Made by a program: the position numbers and the translations under genes
Shown: positions 16,771 to 26,264 of the stretch, piece by piece
Numbering within the stretch: the stretch's first letter is position 1
Layout of the letters: each line of letters opens with the position of its first letter
Assembly: GCF_005222705.1 (NCBI RefSeq)
Contig: NZ_STGF01000005.1
Coordinates: forward strand, 233,066-297,065
Direction of reading: 5' to 3'
Length of the DNA: 64,000 nucleotides
DNA from: Paenibacillus sp. SY21-1
GTDB taxonomy: Bacteria > Bacillota > Bacilli > Paenibacillales > Paenibacillaceae
Notes under the pieces: model-generated
Database searches by the model: none
Seen by the model: only the letters and a program-made list of their open reading frames with translations
What the model was told of the DNA's origin: nothing

Positions 16771-18087
16771 ATGAAGGCGGGTCAATCTTTAGGCTTAAAA
16801 GTCAAAGCGGTCAATCGGTTGTTCAAGGGAGGAGCCGTGCTGCTGCTGTCCATCTGGCTAGCGGCTTGCTCGGCTGCTATGGATAACAGCAATTCGGGCG
16901 CAGATGCGCCAAGGAGCGGAAATAATGCGGCAAGCGAAAGTATTCCCCAGAAGGGGGAGATAAGCAAAACCGGGAGCGATGCTGCTGAAAACAAGGCAAT
17001 TGAGCCGGCGCCGCCAAAAGAGAGAGAAAACAGGCCAACCTATACAAACCCGAACCAGGAACAGCAGGCTGGACAGTTGACAGCCGGAGAATGGGACGAT
17101 CTGTCCGCATGGGAGCGCTTCGGAAATTTGCTGAACACCGCAGAGGGTGACGGCAGCAAGCGCGTGTGGCGGTTTGAGCGGTTTGACAGATTGGAGGTTG
17201 TCGTGACGGCAGGCGGCAAGCCGGTAACGGACGCCGAGGTTACGCTTTATTCCGGTCGGGATTCGGCATGGGCGGCGCGTACGAACCGGGAAGGCAAGGC
17301 CTATGTGTTCACTGGCATGTTTGCGGGGCGTGCCGCGCAAGGCGATTATACGGTAGAGGTGCGTTCGGGCCCGTACAGCAAGACGACAAATCCGCTGCAA
17401 ATCCCTCAGCAGGGCTCGGTAAAGGTTGACCTTGGCCAAAGCGAGGCGACTCCGGATCAGGCGGATATTATGTTCCTTGTCGATACGACCGGCTCGATGG
17501 AGGATGAGCTCAATTACCTGGAAGCCGAGTTGAAGGATGTTGTAAAAAGAGTCGTTGACGGTTCGGAAGGTCAAGTTCCGTTGCGATTGAGCGCCAATTT
17601 TTACAGAGATGTCCACGACGATTATGTGGTTCGTTCCTTCCCGTTTACAACGAATGTAAATGAAGTCATTTCACAATTCAGCAAGCAGTCCGCGCAAGGA
17701 GGCGGAGATTACCCGGAGGCGGTAGAGGAAGGACTTCGCGAAGCGATCCGGGAGCATGACTGGTCAGAGAATGCGCGGGCGAGACTGCTGTTCCTCGTGT
17801 TGGATGCGCCGCCGCATGCCGAGCCGCAGGTCATTGACGAATTGCACAAGCTGATCGAGGAGGCGGCACGGCAGGGCATTCGGATTATTCCGGTCGCCGC
17901 CAGCGGGACCAATGTGGATACGGAATATTTGCTCCGGTTTATGGCGGCTGCGACTGGCGGAACCTACTTATTTCTAACCGACGACAGCGGCATCGGCGGC
18001 GATCACCTGGAGCCTGCGGTTGGCGAATACGAGGTGAAGAAGCTGAACGACCAGCTAGTCGAGGTCATAAACCGGTATGTACAGTAA
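16771..18087 (+). CDS. VWA-domain lipoprotein
   Basis: Surface lipoprotein of 438 aa. The signal peptide ends in a LAAC lipobox near residue 33. A Ser/Asn/Glu-rich linker and a carboxypeptidase-regulatory-like beta domain (about 130-215, VTAGGKPVTDAEVTLYSG) come before the von Willebrand A domain (about 230-438), whose metal site begins DIMFLVDTTGSMEDE (DxTxS). The start at 16771 is chosen because AAAGGGG precedes it and it gives a proper signal peptide. Function is probably adhesion or surface complex assembly; the partner is unknown. Confidence 0.85.
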   Translation: MKAGQSLGLKVKAVNRLFKGGAVLLLSIWLAACSAAMDNSNSGADAPRSGNNAASESIPQKGEISKTGSDAAENKAIEPAPPKERENRPTYTNPNQEQQAGQLTAGEWDDLSAWERFGNLLNTAEGDGSKRVWRFERFDRLEVVVTAGGKPVTDAEVTLYSGRDSAWAARTNREGKAYVFTGMFAGRAAQGDYTVEVRSGPYSKTTNPLQIPQQGSVKVDLGQSEATPDQADIMFLVDTTGSMEDELNYLEAELKDVVKRVVDGSEGQVPLRLSANFYRDVHDDYVVRSFPFTTNVNEVISQFSKQSAQGGGDYPEAVEEGLREAIREHDWSENARARLLFLVLDAPPHAEPQVIDELHKLIEEAARQGIRIIPVAASGTNVDTEYLLRFMAAATGGTYLFLTDDSGIGGDHLEPAVGEYEVKKLNDQLVEVINRYVQ

Positions 18088-18132
18088 GTTTGCTTGAGCG
18101 ATAGAGCGCGAATATAGACGGTGAAAGGAGAA

Positions 18133-18166
18133 GAGAGCCTCAGGGATATTCCCATGAGGCTCTCTT
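18133..18166. terminator. Bidirectional terminator
   Basis: GAGAGCCTCA-GGGATATTCCC-TGAGGCTCTC is a near-perfect hairpin between the convergent VWA lipoprotein and glutamate dehydrogenase genes, with short T/A runs at either side. Confidence 0.75.
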
Positions 18167-18174
18167 TAACGCGG

Positions 18175-19554
18175 TTAATACAGCTTTCCTTGCTTGTACA
18201 GCACCGTTGACAGCTTCATCACCGCATGATTATAGCAGTTTTCGCGAAGCGAGTAGGAGTCTCCGAAGTAGGCGGGCAAAATGCTGTTAAGCGTTTTTTG
18301 CATTTTTTCAAACAACATCGTGTATACATGCTCTTCCGTGAAAAACTGCGTTTCCCGCCCTTGAAGCCACTCGAAGTAGGAGACGATGACACCGCCGGCA
18401 TTGGCCAGAATATCGGGAATAATGATTGTTCCCCGTTTCGTCAGGACTTCGTCCGCTTCACCGGTAATCGGAGCGTTGGCGCCTTCGACAAGGATGCGAG
18501 CCTTAACCCGTTCGACGTTGTCCCCGCGGATTTGCTCTTCGAGCGCAGCGAGAATGAGCACGTCAGCATTCAGGTAGAGCACCTCTTCGCGGCCGAGTAT
18601 TTCCGCTTTGATGTCGAGCTCGGCAAGCGCCTCCTCCGTACCCGGCAAATCTCCGCGATTGCGCGCGGTGTATTCGATCAGTGTCGGAATCGATAAGCCG
18701 TCAGGGTTGTATAGCGTTACGTTGCGGTCGCTGACCGCGACGACTTTATTGTGCAAATAGCTGCATTTGTACGCTTCAAGCGAGGCGACCGAGCCGACGT
18801 TGCCAAAGCCTTGAACCGCGATGGAAAGCTGTCGGTCCGCATGTCCGAGGGCAGTTTGGACGTACGGATTCGAGCTCCCGGCCAGCCAGCCGCTTTGCGA
18901 TTTTAGAAAATCATGCAGCATGTAGCGGAAGGTGTAGTAGACCCCTTTGCCCGTCGCCTCGCGGCGGCCGAGCGAGCCGCCGTTAATGACGCTTTTGCCC
19001 GTGAAGCTTCCGAGATACGGGAAGCCGGGAGTAATGCTTTTATATTCGGACATCATCCAGTCCATTTCACGTTCGCCCGTGCCCATATCGGGAGCAGGAA
19101 TGTCCTTGTCCGGACCGATAACGTCGCTGAAATACTGTACGTATTTTTTGCAAATCGTGTATAGCTCCTTGGAGGAGTAGTTGCGCGGAGAAATAACGAC
19201 CCCGCCCTTGCCCCCGCCGAACGGCACTTCGTGCAGCGCATTTTTTAGCGTCATCAGCGCGGCGAGATTGGTAACCTCCTCCTCGTTGACGGACTCGTGA
19301 AACCGAATGCCGCCTTTGTAAGGGCCAAGCGTATCGTTATGCTGAATCCGGTAAGCGGGAATGCGGACGACGCTGCCATTGTCCAGCGTAATGCGCAAAA
19401 ATGCTTTATGTACTTTATTCGGCGTAGAGAGGATGGAACCGAGCGATTTGAACGCTTGCTCGCGTGCCTGGTCCTGCAAATTCGGAAGAAAAGATGAGTC
19501 CCCCATTAATGCGTTCAGTGATTGCTGTACGATAGCTCCTGTTTGACTAGCCAT
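18175..19554 (-). CDS. Glutamate dehydrogenase (Glu/Leu/Phe/Val dehydrogenase family)
   Basis: Interconverts glutamate and 2-oxoglutarate plus ammonia with NAD(P). 459 aa. The substrate loop YKGGIRFHESV is near residue 79, the catalytic Lys in PFGGGKGGV near 112, and the Rossmann motif GFGNVGS near 240. The N-terminus is about 30 residues longer than RocG/GudB. AGGAGG precedes the ATG. It is a single-gene unit with its own terminator. The exact subtype (NAD or NADP, glutamate or leucine) cannot be read from the sequence alone. Confidence 0.93.
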   Translation of the reverse strand: MASQTGAIVQQSLNALMGDSSFLPNLQDQAREQAFKSLGSILSTPNKVHKAFLRITLDNGSVVRIPAYRIQHNDTLGPYKGGIRFHESVNEEEVTNLAALMTLKNALHEVPFGGGKGGVVISPRNYSSKELYTICKKYVQYFSDVIGPDKDIPAPDMGTGEREMDWMMSEYKSITPGFPYLGSFTGKSVINGGSLGRREATGKGVYYTFRYMLHDFLKSQSGWLAGSSNPYVQTALGHADRQLSIAVQGFGNVGSVASLEAYKCSYLHNKVVAVSDRNVTLYNPDGLSIPTLIEYTARNRGDLPGTEEALAELDIKAEILGREEVLYLNADVLILAALEEQIRGDNVERVKARILVEGANAPITGEADEVLTKRGTIIIPDILANAGGVIVSYFEWLQGRETQFFTEEHVYTMLFEKMQKTLNSILPAYFGDSYSLRENCYNHAVMKLSTVLYKQGKLY

Positions 19555-19626
19555 AACGTAAAGACCTCCTCTGTCAAAATCGTTTTCAGTTCTGACCCTA
19601 CTGTAACATATTACCGCGAGTTAGCC

Positions 19627-19676
19627 AAAAAACGACAAAACCATCGGACTGCCGCGAAGGGCGGAGCCGATGGTTA
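19627..19676 (-). terminator. Intrinsic terminator after the GH27 gene
   Basis: AACCATCGG and CCGATGGTT pair, with an inner GC stem. On the minus strand the hairpin follows the GH27 stop by about 35 bases and is followed by a T-rich tract (TTTTGTCGTTTTTT). Confidence 0.8.
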
Positions 19677-19710
19677 TTGTCATAAACATGCGGCTATTGC
19701 CGCATTGCCA

Positions 19711-21006
19711 TTACGTTAATTTCAAGAGCAAGGAGCTGTGCGGAGCAAGCGTAAAGGAGAGTTCCCGCTGCTCGCCCAAATCGGTTTTGCCCCATACATC
19801 GCGGGCCTGCACCGAGCTTTGAGCGAGTCCAAGCTGCTCGAGCGTTACGGATACGGTATTCTCCGAATCTCCGGCGTTGAACAATGCGGCGTAGGTTACT
19901 CCCTCGCCGCCGCCTGCCGCCCAGACAATCCGGTCCTCCGCATCGCGGAACAATTGGCGGGCATCGCGGCTGTTGCGATGCACTTCAAGCGCTTCCTCGT
20001 TCGTAAGCAGCGACAGCGTCCATTCGTCATTATCGCGCAGCTCGCCGCCGAACATGAGCGGGGAACGGAAGATGCTCCACAGCGACATCATGGTCACTTG
20101 CTCATCGCGGGTAAACCGGGTCATGCGGTCGCTGCCGCCGCCGTCAACCGAACGGATTCCGAGATGGCCAAGCGGCAGCATGTCGCAATCCGGCCAGGCG
20201 CCTTGCTTCACATGAGGCGCCCATTTCTCGCAGCGCTCGAACATTTCGTAGAGCAGGCGCCAAATATCCCAGTAGTCGTCCGTCATTCGCCACATATTCG
20301 CGAACTCCTGCAGCTCGGAGGCGTGCTCTACCGGCGCCGGGCCAGGGGACAGGCTGAGCGTCATCGGTCTTCCGGTGCGGTCGATCGCCTTGCGAATCAG
20401 CTCAATTTCAGGCAGATGAATGCCGTACAAGCGCGACGCGGCAATGTCGTCTACCTTGACGAAATCTACTCCCCATGAGGCGTACAGCTCGAACAGGGAA
20501 TTGTAATACTGCTGAGCGCCCTCCTTGGAAGCGTCAACGCCGTACATATCCGTATTCCACGGGCAAATCGAATTGGTATGCGCGATGGAGCGGGCCGTTG
20601 CGGTTGTGCCGAGGATCGGCGTGTCCGCGTGTACGGCCTGGCGCGGGATGCCGCGCATGATATGAATGCCGAATTTCAAGCCCAGACTGTGTACATAATC
20701 GGCCAACGGCTTGAAGCCTTGACCGCCCGCTGCCGAAGGGAACCGGCCTTCATCGGGAACAAGTCGCGAATACTCGTCCATGACGAGCGGAACGAAAGGG
20801 CGATAGTGGGAAGAATTTGCCCCCGGCTCATACCACTGAATGTCGACGACGACATGATCCCATCCGAAGCGTTTCAAATGCTCGGCCATATATTCGGCAT
20901 TGCCTCGCACCTCGTCTTCCCTTACGCTTGCGCCATAGCAGTCCCAGCTATTCCAGCCCATCGGAGGAGTAGGCGCGAATTGCAAATGCTTGAGTGTTGC
21001 TGTCAT
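19711..21006 (-). CDS. Glycoside hydrolase family 27 (alpha-galactosidase-like)
   Basis: Cytosolic glycosidase of 431 aa with no signal peptide. The family start PPMGWNSWDCYG is near residue 12. The nucleophile is in VDFVKVDDIAAS, and the acid/base aspartate in WRMTDDYWD. A beta-sandwich C-terminal domain ends in SSLLLKLT. The ATG at 21006 follows GAGGAAG; the longer frame to 21099 lacks a ribosome site. The AraC regulator lies upstream on the same strand. Substrates could be alpha-galactosides or beta-L-arabinopyranosides, both known in GH27. Confidence 0.88.
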   Translation of the reverse strand: MTATLKHLQFAPTPPMGWNSWDCYGASVREDEVRGNAEYMAEHLKRFGWDHVVVDIQWYEPGANSSHYRPFVPLVMDEYSRLVPDEGRFPSAAGGQGFKPLADYVHSLGLKFGIHIMRGIPRQAVHADTPILGTTATARSIAHTNSICPWNTDMYGVDASKEGAQQYYNSLFELYASWGVDFVKVDDIAASRLYGIHLPEIELIRKAIDRTGRPMTLSLSPGPAPVEHASELQEFANMWRMTDDYWDIWRLLYEMFERCEKWAPHVKQGAWPDCDMLPLGHLGIRSVDGGGSDRMTRFTRDEQVTMMSLWSIFRSPLMFGGELRDNDEWTLSLLTNEEALEVHRNSRDARQLFRDAEDRIVWAAGGGEGVTYAALFNAGDSENTVSVTLEQLGLAQSSVQARDVWGKTDLGEQRELSFTLAPHSSLLLKLT

Positions 21007-21126
21007 TGATGATCTTCCTCTCTTATCGTAATCTTGCTCTATACGTAATATCCTAAAACGAAAGAGAGGTTGAAAGCCACCACAATATATTGCGAACATG
21101 TGTAAAATATTGCTCTTTTGAAAGCG

Positions 21127-22011
21127 TTAATCAAAATGCAGGCGATCGATCGAAGGCAGTCCTTTGGCAAGCCGGAATTCGCCCGGGGTAAAGCCCACCC
21201 GGCTGCGAAACACTTTGCTGAAATAGCTGCCGCTGGAATAGCCGATTTGGGCGGCGATTTCATGTACCGGCAACGCCGTATAACGCAGCAGCTCCACCGC
21301 TTTTTCGACGCGCAGCTTGGTGACGTAATCCATTGGCGAAATACCTGTCGCAAGTGTAAACATTCGGGTAAAATGGAATTTGGACAACGATACCTCGGCT
21401 GCAATTTCATCGAGGCTCTCCAGCTGCGAATAGGCCGATTTCATGTAGGCGGCGGCTTGCTTGACCGGGAGCGGCCAATTATCCTTTTCCTGACGCTGGG
21501 CGGTCGCGGCTTGCAGCAGTTCCATCATGAGCTGATACACAAGCGAAGAGGCCTGATAGGCTGATTGAATTCGGTTAGCCTTCGCTTCCACATACAGTCT
21601 TTGCAGAGACAGCGCGACCGGACTGCTGGCATCAAATGATGGCGCTTTGCCAAGCAAGCCGGTAACCTCGCGCCATAGATACTCCAGGTGGCGCTGGCGG
21701 AACAAAATGAAATAAAAGGTCCAATGCTCGCTGCCCGGAGGCAGACGATAGCGGTGATCGCCGGGGATTTCCGCAAGGAACGCGGTTCCAGGGGGAATGT
21801 CGCATTCGGTATCGCCATCCCTGAAGCGGCCGCAGCCGGACGTCGTATACTGCAGCAAATAGAGTGGACCGTCGATTCGCTTCATGCCGTCCCAGTCATA
21901 TTCCGTATTCTCGATTCGCTGATAGCCGGTTGCGAACAGCTGGAAAAGGGGCTGATGCCCCGTTTCTTGAAAGCGGTAGCCGTAGACGCCGTATGGCTGC
22001 TGGCTTGACAT
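21127..22011 (-). CDS. AraC-family transcriptional regulator
   Basis: 294-aa sugar-responsive activator. The N-terminal cupin sensor (residues 30-130) includes LYLLQYTTSGCGRF and PPGTAFLAEIPGDHRY. The C-terminal double HTH (about 185-290) has LDEIAAEVSLSKFHFTRMF and the signature VHEIAAQIGYSSGSYFSKVF. It precedes the GH27 gene by 120 bases on the same strand and probably activates it. Confidence 0.92.
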   Translation of the reverse strand: MSSQQPYGVYGYRFQETGHQPLFQLFATGYQRIENTEYDWDGMKRIDGPLYLLQYTTSGCGRFRDGDTECDIPPGTAFLAEIPGDHRYRLPPGSEHWTFYFILFRQRHLEYLWREVTGLLGKAPSFDASSPVALSLQRLYVEAKANRIQSAYQASSLVYQLMMELLQAATAQRQEKDNWPLPVKQAAAYMKSAYSQLESLDEIAAEVSLSKFHFTRMFTLATGISPMDYVTKLRVEKAVELLRYTALPVHEIAAQIGYSSGSYFSKVFRSRVGFTPGEFRLAKGLPSIDRLHFD

Positions 22012-22063
22012 GGTTCAATCAGCACCTTTCTATTGTCCAATTGTTATAATAAGGGGAAGTTCG

Positions 22064-22516
22064 ATGACGATAAACGTTTTTATATATGGAACGCTCCTGC
22101 CTGGCGAATGCAACGCCCATGCGGCGGCGGCCTATACGTATGCCGCGGTCGAGGGCAGCATTGCCGGGTGGATGGTCGATTGCGGTTTATATCCCGCAGC
22201 TATTCCTGCCGCTTACGCTGCTCCTGAATGCAAAAAGTCCGAGGAAGCATTGCGAACAGATTGTACCATACGCGGCTTGTGGATTACAGTCGATAGAGCG
22301 GGGCTTGCCGCGCTCGATGAACTGGAGGAGTTCTACGGCGTGGAGGAGCGCAACGATTACGAGAGGGTAGTGGTGAGCGACAAGCAGCGGAGGGAGCATG
22401 TCGGCTGGGCTTATGTGTGGACGTCCGCGCGAGGTTGCCCCGCCATAGATGGCGAGTTCTGGCCTGATTACCGGATGAGCCGCGACAGGAGAAATCCGGA
22501 AAACAGTCGTCATTGA
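22064..22516 (+). CDS. Gamma-glutamylcyclotransferase-like protein (AIG2/GGCT fold)
   Basis: Small cytosolic protein of 150 aa. The family start VFIYGTLLPGE is at residues 4-14, and the catalytic glutamate probably lies in LDELEEFYGVEE near residue 89. The ATG at 22064 follows AAGGGGAAG; the open frame upstream runs into the AraC gene. It may make 5-oxoproline from gamma-glutamyl amines, but many members have unknown substrates. TATAAT at 22045-22050 is a probable -10 box. Confidence 0.82.
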   Translation: MTINVFIYGTLLPGECNAHAAAAYTYAAVEGSIAGWMVDCGLYPAAIPAAYAAPECKKSEEALRTDCTIRGLWITVDRAGLAALDELEEFYGVEERNDYERVVVSDKQRREHVGWAYVWTSARGCPAIDGEFWPDYRMSRDRRNPENSRH

Positions 22517-22652
22517 TGCCTGCAAACCGCTATAGCATGCTCGGCCTCTTACCCTTACGCTCGATTATGCATGAGATTGACTGTCAGCTTCATTGTTCTT
22601 TTTCCATCCTTTTAGTAAACTGAAGCTTGAACTTGATAAAGGACGTGACAAT

Positions 22653-24062
22653 ATGTTTGCAAGGCAACAAAAGGCTCGGCTATCCCGCTTCCTCGGAGCG
22701 AAAGGAGCGCCGCGCATCGCCTATCTTTTGCTGGCGCTTTTGCTGGTTGCCGTCGCGGGCTTGCTCGCGGTGCCGGCTGCGGAGGCATCGGCGCCATTTG
22801 CGGCGACCAGCTTTAATCCCCATGAGCAGGTGGGCCATCACGGCGCAGCCGATCATCATGCGGCTACCGGATTGACCGTGAAGCAAGCCGGGCTTTATGT
22901 GCTGAGAGCTTTATATTACGCTGTTCTGCTCGCCGCCTCGGGCATGATGCTCTGGGTGAGCCTGCTGCCCCAAGCGGGAAAAGAACAGCATTTGCGCGGA
23001 ATGGCGAGGTCGTGGTCCTTGCCCGCGCTGCGGGCGCTGCTGCTCGTCTCCATGCTGTATGTATTCGTCAACGTAAACGATTTGCTGCAGGGCTACTCCG
23101 GAACGGACAGCTCCGAATGGCTGCGCATGCTTACGGAGACGACGACAGGCCGTTCCTGGCTTGGCGTCCTGCTGCTGGCTCTGCTCGGGTTCATCGCACT
23201 GCGACTGCCCGATCCGCTCAAGGCTTCATGGTCGCTGCTGCTGCTGGCGGCAGAGGCGTTCAACGGGCATGTCATGGCGCTTTCTTCCACTACGACAGCG
23301 ATTTTATTCGATTTTATCCATTTGGTCTGCGGCGCAATCTGGGCTTCCGGCGTCGTTTTGCTGCTCCTGTACTGGAGGACGGATCGAAAGGAAGCGGGGC
23401 GCTTCGCAGAACGCTTTGCCAAGGCGGCATGGATTAGCATTCTGGCGCTGCTGTTAAGCGGTATCGGCATGACCTGGCAGCTGCTGCCGTCCTGGCTGTA
23501 TTTGATCTATACGAAGTGGGGCATCCTCTTGCTGGTCAAAACGGCCGTGGTTCTGTTGATTGGCGCTACCGGCTTCATGCTCCGCAGAAGGGCGAAGCAA
23601 GGCAAGCTTCCAACGGGAGCGCTGCTTAGGTTGGATGGCATCCTGCTGGGCGCGGTTCTGGTTCTGGCCGGAGCGCTGACCTACATAAGTCCAAGCCCGA
23701 CTACAGAGCCGTTATCCTATCACAGGATGGGGGATCGTCTTCATTATACACTGATCATTCATCCGAACGGACCGGGACCAAACGAAGTCAAGCTGAAGGT
23801 GTGGCTGCCCGAGCAATTGGGAGAGCCGAGCGATATTCAGCTGCTGCTCCTTCCTGAGGGCGGGAACCGGGAGAACGGGGTTTCCGTAGCGCTGCGCGGC
23901 GATTATGCGGATGATACGCTCGCGTTTCCCGGCTTTAAGGAAACGGATTTTGTCGCAAAAGACGTTGTATTGCGCAAGCGGGGCGCATGGACGGCTGAGC
24001 TGGTAATTGTGGATAAGGCCGGTGAAAGCTACAAACAGACGATTCCGTTCCGCAATGACTAG
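22653..24062 (+). CDS. CopD-domain membrane protein (copper resistance D-like)
   Basis: Integral membrane protein of 469 aa. A first hydrophobic helix (about 18-40) ends near AEASA, followed by a His-rich stretch (EQVGHHGAADHHAA) that could bind copper. Eight or so membrane helices carry the CopD domain, with VHLVCG-like FIHLVCGAIWASGV near residue 220. The C-terminal extracellular beta domain (about 350-469) resembles the YtkA/FixH-like domain of copper proteins. GGACGTGA precedes the ATG. The N-terminal CopC part seen in YcnJ proteins is missing. Confidence 0.8.
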   Translation: MFARQQKARLSRFLGAKGAPRIAYLLLALLLVAVAGLLAVPAAEASAPFAATSFNPHEQVGHHGAADHHAATGLTVKQAGLYVLRALYYAVLLAASGMMLWVSLLPQAGKEQHLRGMARSWSLPALRALLLVSMLYVFVNVNDLLQGYSGTDSSEWLRMLTETTTGRSWLGVLLLALLGFIALRLPDPLKASWSLLLLAAEAFNGHVMALSSTTTAILFDFIHLVCGAIWASGVVLLLLYWRTDRKEAGRFAERFAKAAWISILALLLSGIGMTWQLLPSWLYLIYTKWGILLLVKTAVVLLIGATGFMLRRRAKQGKLPTGALLRLDGILLGAVLVLAGALTYISPSPTTEPLSYHRMGDRLHYTLIIHPNGPGPNEVKLKVWLPEQLGEPSDIQLLLLPEGGNRENGVSVALRGDYADDTLAFPGFKETDFVAKDVVLRKRGAWTAELVIVDKAGESYKQTIPFRND

Positions 24063-24085
24063 CTTTTGGGAGAGGATGAGCGAGC

Positions 24086-24943
24086 TTGTCTTACAAATGG
24101 CTGAAATGGCTGATTCTATGGATACCGACCATCACAATCGGATTATGGGAGTATATACGGCATGCGCTGCTGCTCCCGTATATCTCTATGGATCTGGGCA
24201 ACGTGCTTGCTCCCGTGTTCGTGTTTGCCATTACGTTTACGCTGCTGCGGGCGCTGTTTGCCCGGCTTGAGCAGCTTCAGGAGTCATTGCAAAGCGAGCG
24301 GGTGGCCAAAGCGGCCTTTGAAGAGCGGGCGCAGCTGGCACGAGAATTGCACGACGGCATTTCGCAATCGTTGTTTATGCTCTCGGTCAAGCTGGACAAG
24401 CTGGAGCGCTCGCGGACGGATGAGGATTTCGGGCGCGTGACGGAACAGATCAGGCAGACGGTGCGCCATGTCTATGAGGATGTCCGTCAGTCCATTGCCG
24501 GTCTTCATACGGCGGAGCCTCGGGTAGACGCGTCGTGGATGCAGAGCTTGCTTAGTTTGTGCGAGGAGGCGGAACGCTCCTGCGGCGTCCGTGCCGCCGT
24601 GGAATGGCAGGTGCCGGAAACTCTGCTCTCGCCACGGCAGAAAATCGAGCTTTTGGCCATATTGCGGGAAGCGCTGATGAACGTGCAGAAGCATGCGAAT
24701 GCGGCCAACGTCATCATCAAAGGACACTATGCGTCTGCCGATTCGCCCGATGACAGGCTGTTTCGCTGCGCAATCGCCGACGACGGGGTCGGCCTGGACA
24801 AAACGCAGCTGGAGGAGAAGGGAAAATACGGCGTGAAAATGATGGTGGATCGGGCCGGGGCGATGGGCTGGTCGCTGGAAGTCGGTGCAAATCGCCCGAA
24901 GGGGACGAAGGTCGAAATAACGGGAAGGCGGCTGGGCAGATGA
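24086..24943 (+). CDS. Sensor histidine kinase, NarX/LiaS type (HisKA_3)
   Basis: 285-aa membrane kinase with two short N-terminal membrane helices (about 5-22 and 38-55) and almost no external sensor. The phospho-acceptor is in RAQLARELHDGISQSLF near residue 90. The ATPase domain shows REALMNVQKHANA and DDGVGLD. The start is a TTG preceded by GAGAGG; the nearby ATG is in another frame. It overlaps the regulator by four bases. The adjacent CopD-like gene is a possible target or signal partner. Confidence 0.9.
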   Translation: MSYKWLKWLILWIPTITIGLWEYIRHALLLPYISMDLGNVLAPVFVFAITFTLLRALFARLEQLQESLQSERVAKAAFEERAQLARELHDGISQSLFMLSVKLDKLERSRTDEDFGRVTEQIRQTVRHVYEDVRQSIAGLHTAEPRVDASWMQSLLSLCEEAERSCGVRAAVEWQVPETLLSPRQKIELLAILREALMNVQKHANAANVIIKGHYASADSPDDRLFRCAIADDGVGLDKTQLEEKGKYGVKMMVDRAGAMGWSLEVGANRPKGTKVEITGRRLGR

Positions 24944-25647
24944 AGGAAAACGTAAAAGCGGTGCGAGTGTTTCTCGTCGACGATCACCCTCACGGCCGCG
25001 AGGGCATGAGGGATATTGTAACGGCCGATCAGGCGTTTACGGTCGTAGGCGAGGCGACGAGCGGCGAGGAGGCGATTGCGCTCATCCCCGCTGCCGATCC
25101 CGACCTGGTTCTCATGGATATCAATATGCCAGGAATGGGCGGACTCGAGGCGACCCAGCGGATCAAGCTGCTGCTGCCGGGAATCAGAATCGTCATGGTC
25201 ACCGTATCGGATGATATTACGCATCTGTTCGAGGCGATTAAACGCGGCGCACAGGGCTATTTGCTCAAAAACCTTGATCCGTCCGCATGGCTTGAATATT
25301 TGCGCGCCGTCTCGCATGACGAAGCTCCGATGACGAAGGAGCTTGCTTTTCGATTGCTGCAGGAGTTCTCTGCGGGCCGCCAAGTCCCGGAGCGAAGAGG
25401 CTTTGTTCAGGGGAGCGCTTCGGCGGGCTCCGCAATGGGAGTGACGACGCCGCTGACGGAGCGCGAGCACGAGGTGCTGGAGCGGGTTGCTACCGGAGCT
25501 TCCAACCGGGAAATTGCGGTATCGCTCCATTTGTCCGAGCACACGGTCAAAAATCATCTCAAAAATATTTTGCAGAAGCTCCATTTGGATAATCGGGTTC
25601 AACTGACGCGTTATGCGCTTGAGCGGGGGCTGGTCGATCGTCAGTAA
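24940..25647 (+). CDS. Response regulator, NarL/FixJ family
   Basis: 235-aa regulator. The receiver domain has DDH near residue 14, phospho-acceptor Asp in LVLMDINMPGMGG near 60 and Lys in YLLKNL. The C-terminal LuxR HTH (about 168-230) includes LTEREHEVLERVATGASNRE and HLSEHTVKNHLKNIL. Translation is coupled to the kinase. The eCIS regulatory operon starts 132 bases downstream, so this pair could feed into it (inference). Confidence 0.93.
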   Translation: MKENVKAVRVFLVDDHPHGREGMRDIVTADQAFTVVGEATSGEEAIALIPAADPDLVLMDINMPGMGGLEATQRIKLLLPGIRIVMVTVSDDITHLFEAIKRGAQGYLLKNLDPSAWLEYLRAVSHDEAPMTKELAFRLLQEFSAGRQVPERRGFVQGSASAGSAMGVTTPLTEREHEVLERVATGASNREIAVSLHLSEHTVKNHLKNILQKLHLDNRVQLTRYALERGLVDRQ

Positions 25648-25778
25648 AAAAACCTGCGCCATATATCGACACCATCTTGCAGGAATCGGGCCGATTGCGT
25701 AGAACTTACCTTTATGGATGAACTAGTCAAGTAGCGTGCGGACGGCAAGATCAGAATAGCTGATGTGGGGGGTAGGGG

Positions 25779-26228
25779 ATGTCAAAGGAGTGGCAGGTTC
25801 CCATAGATCGTGAAATCAAGATTTACAATCGATTGGATGAGCTTCAGCGTCTTAATGAGGGACTGGAGCAAATTGGAGCCGAGGTAGGCTGGCCCGAGCG
25901 TGCCGTTCTTGATCTGTCGCTCGCTTGCGAGGAGCTCGTGGTTAATATTGTGAACTATGGTTTTCCTGCGGGGGGCGAGCATCTTATCGACGTGAGCATT
26001 CAAGCGTCAAGAAGCAGCGTCGAGGTGAAAATCGTGGACGGCGGCATTCCGTTCAATCCGTTGGAAGAAACAGATCCGTTTGATTTGCTGGAGCTTGACA
26101 TTGAGGACAGGCCGATTGGCGGCCTGGGCATTTTTTTCGTCAAACGATTGATGGATGACATTCATTACGAATATGCGGAAGGATTGAACCGCTTTTGCAT
26201 GCGCAAGCAGTTTCAGTCCAATAAGTAA
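25779..26228 (+). CDS. RsbW/SpoIIAB-like serine kinase (anti-sigma-type ATPase)
   Basis: 149-aa GHKL ATPase (HATPase_c_2). The N box is EELVVNIVNYG near residue 46, the G1 box DGGIPFNP near 87 and the G2 box GGLGIFFVKRLMDD near 113. In the partner-switch family these proteins bind a sigma factor or other target and phosphorylate a STAS antagonist. STAS and phosphatase genes follow at once, but no sigma factor is adjacent. It opens the operon that ends with the eCIS AAA+ ATPase, so it probably regulates production or firing of the injection system. Confidence 0.88.
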   Translation: MSKEWQVPIDREIKIYNRLDELQRLNEGLEQIGAEVGWPERAVLDLSLACEELVVNIVNYGFPAGGEHLIDVSIQASRSSVEVKIVDGGIPFNPLEETDPFDLLELDIEDRPIGGLGIFFVKRLMDDIHYEYAEGLNRFCMRKQFQSNK

Positions 26229-26264
26229 CTTTTTATTAAAAAAGCAAGCAGGAGGCAGGATAGA

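Noticed and set aside
21039..21410. 123-codon minus-strand frame between the AraC and GH27 genes
   Set aside because: It overlaps the HTH end of the AraC gene in another frame and would cover the GH27 promoter; Cys/Arg-rich shadow composition.
25648..25778. Terminator or promoter between the NarL regulator and the RsbW-like gene
   Set aside because: CCTGC/GCAGG can pair but no T run follows, and no convincing -35/-10 pair was found; left unassigned.
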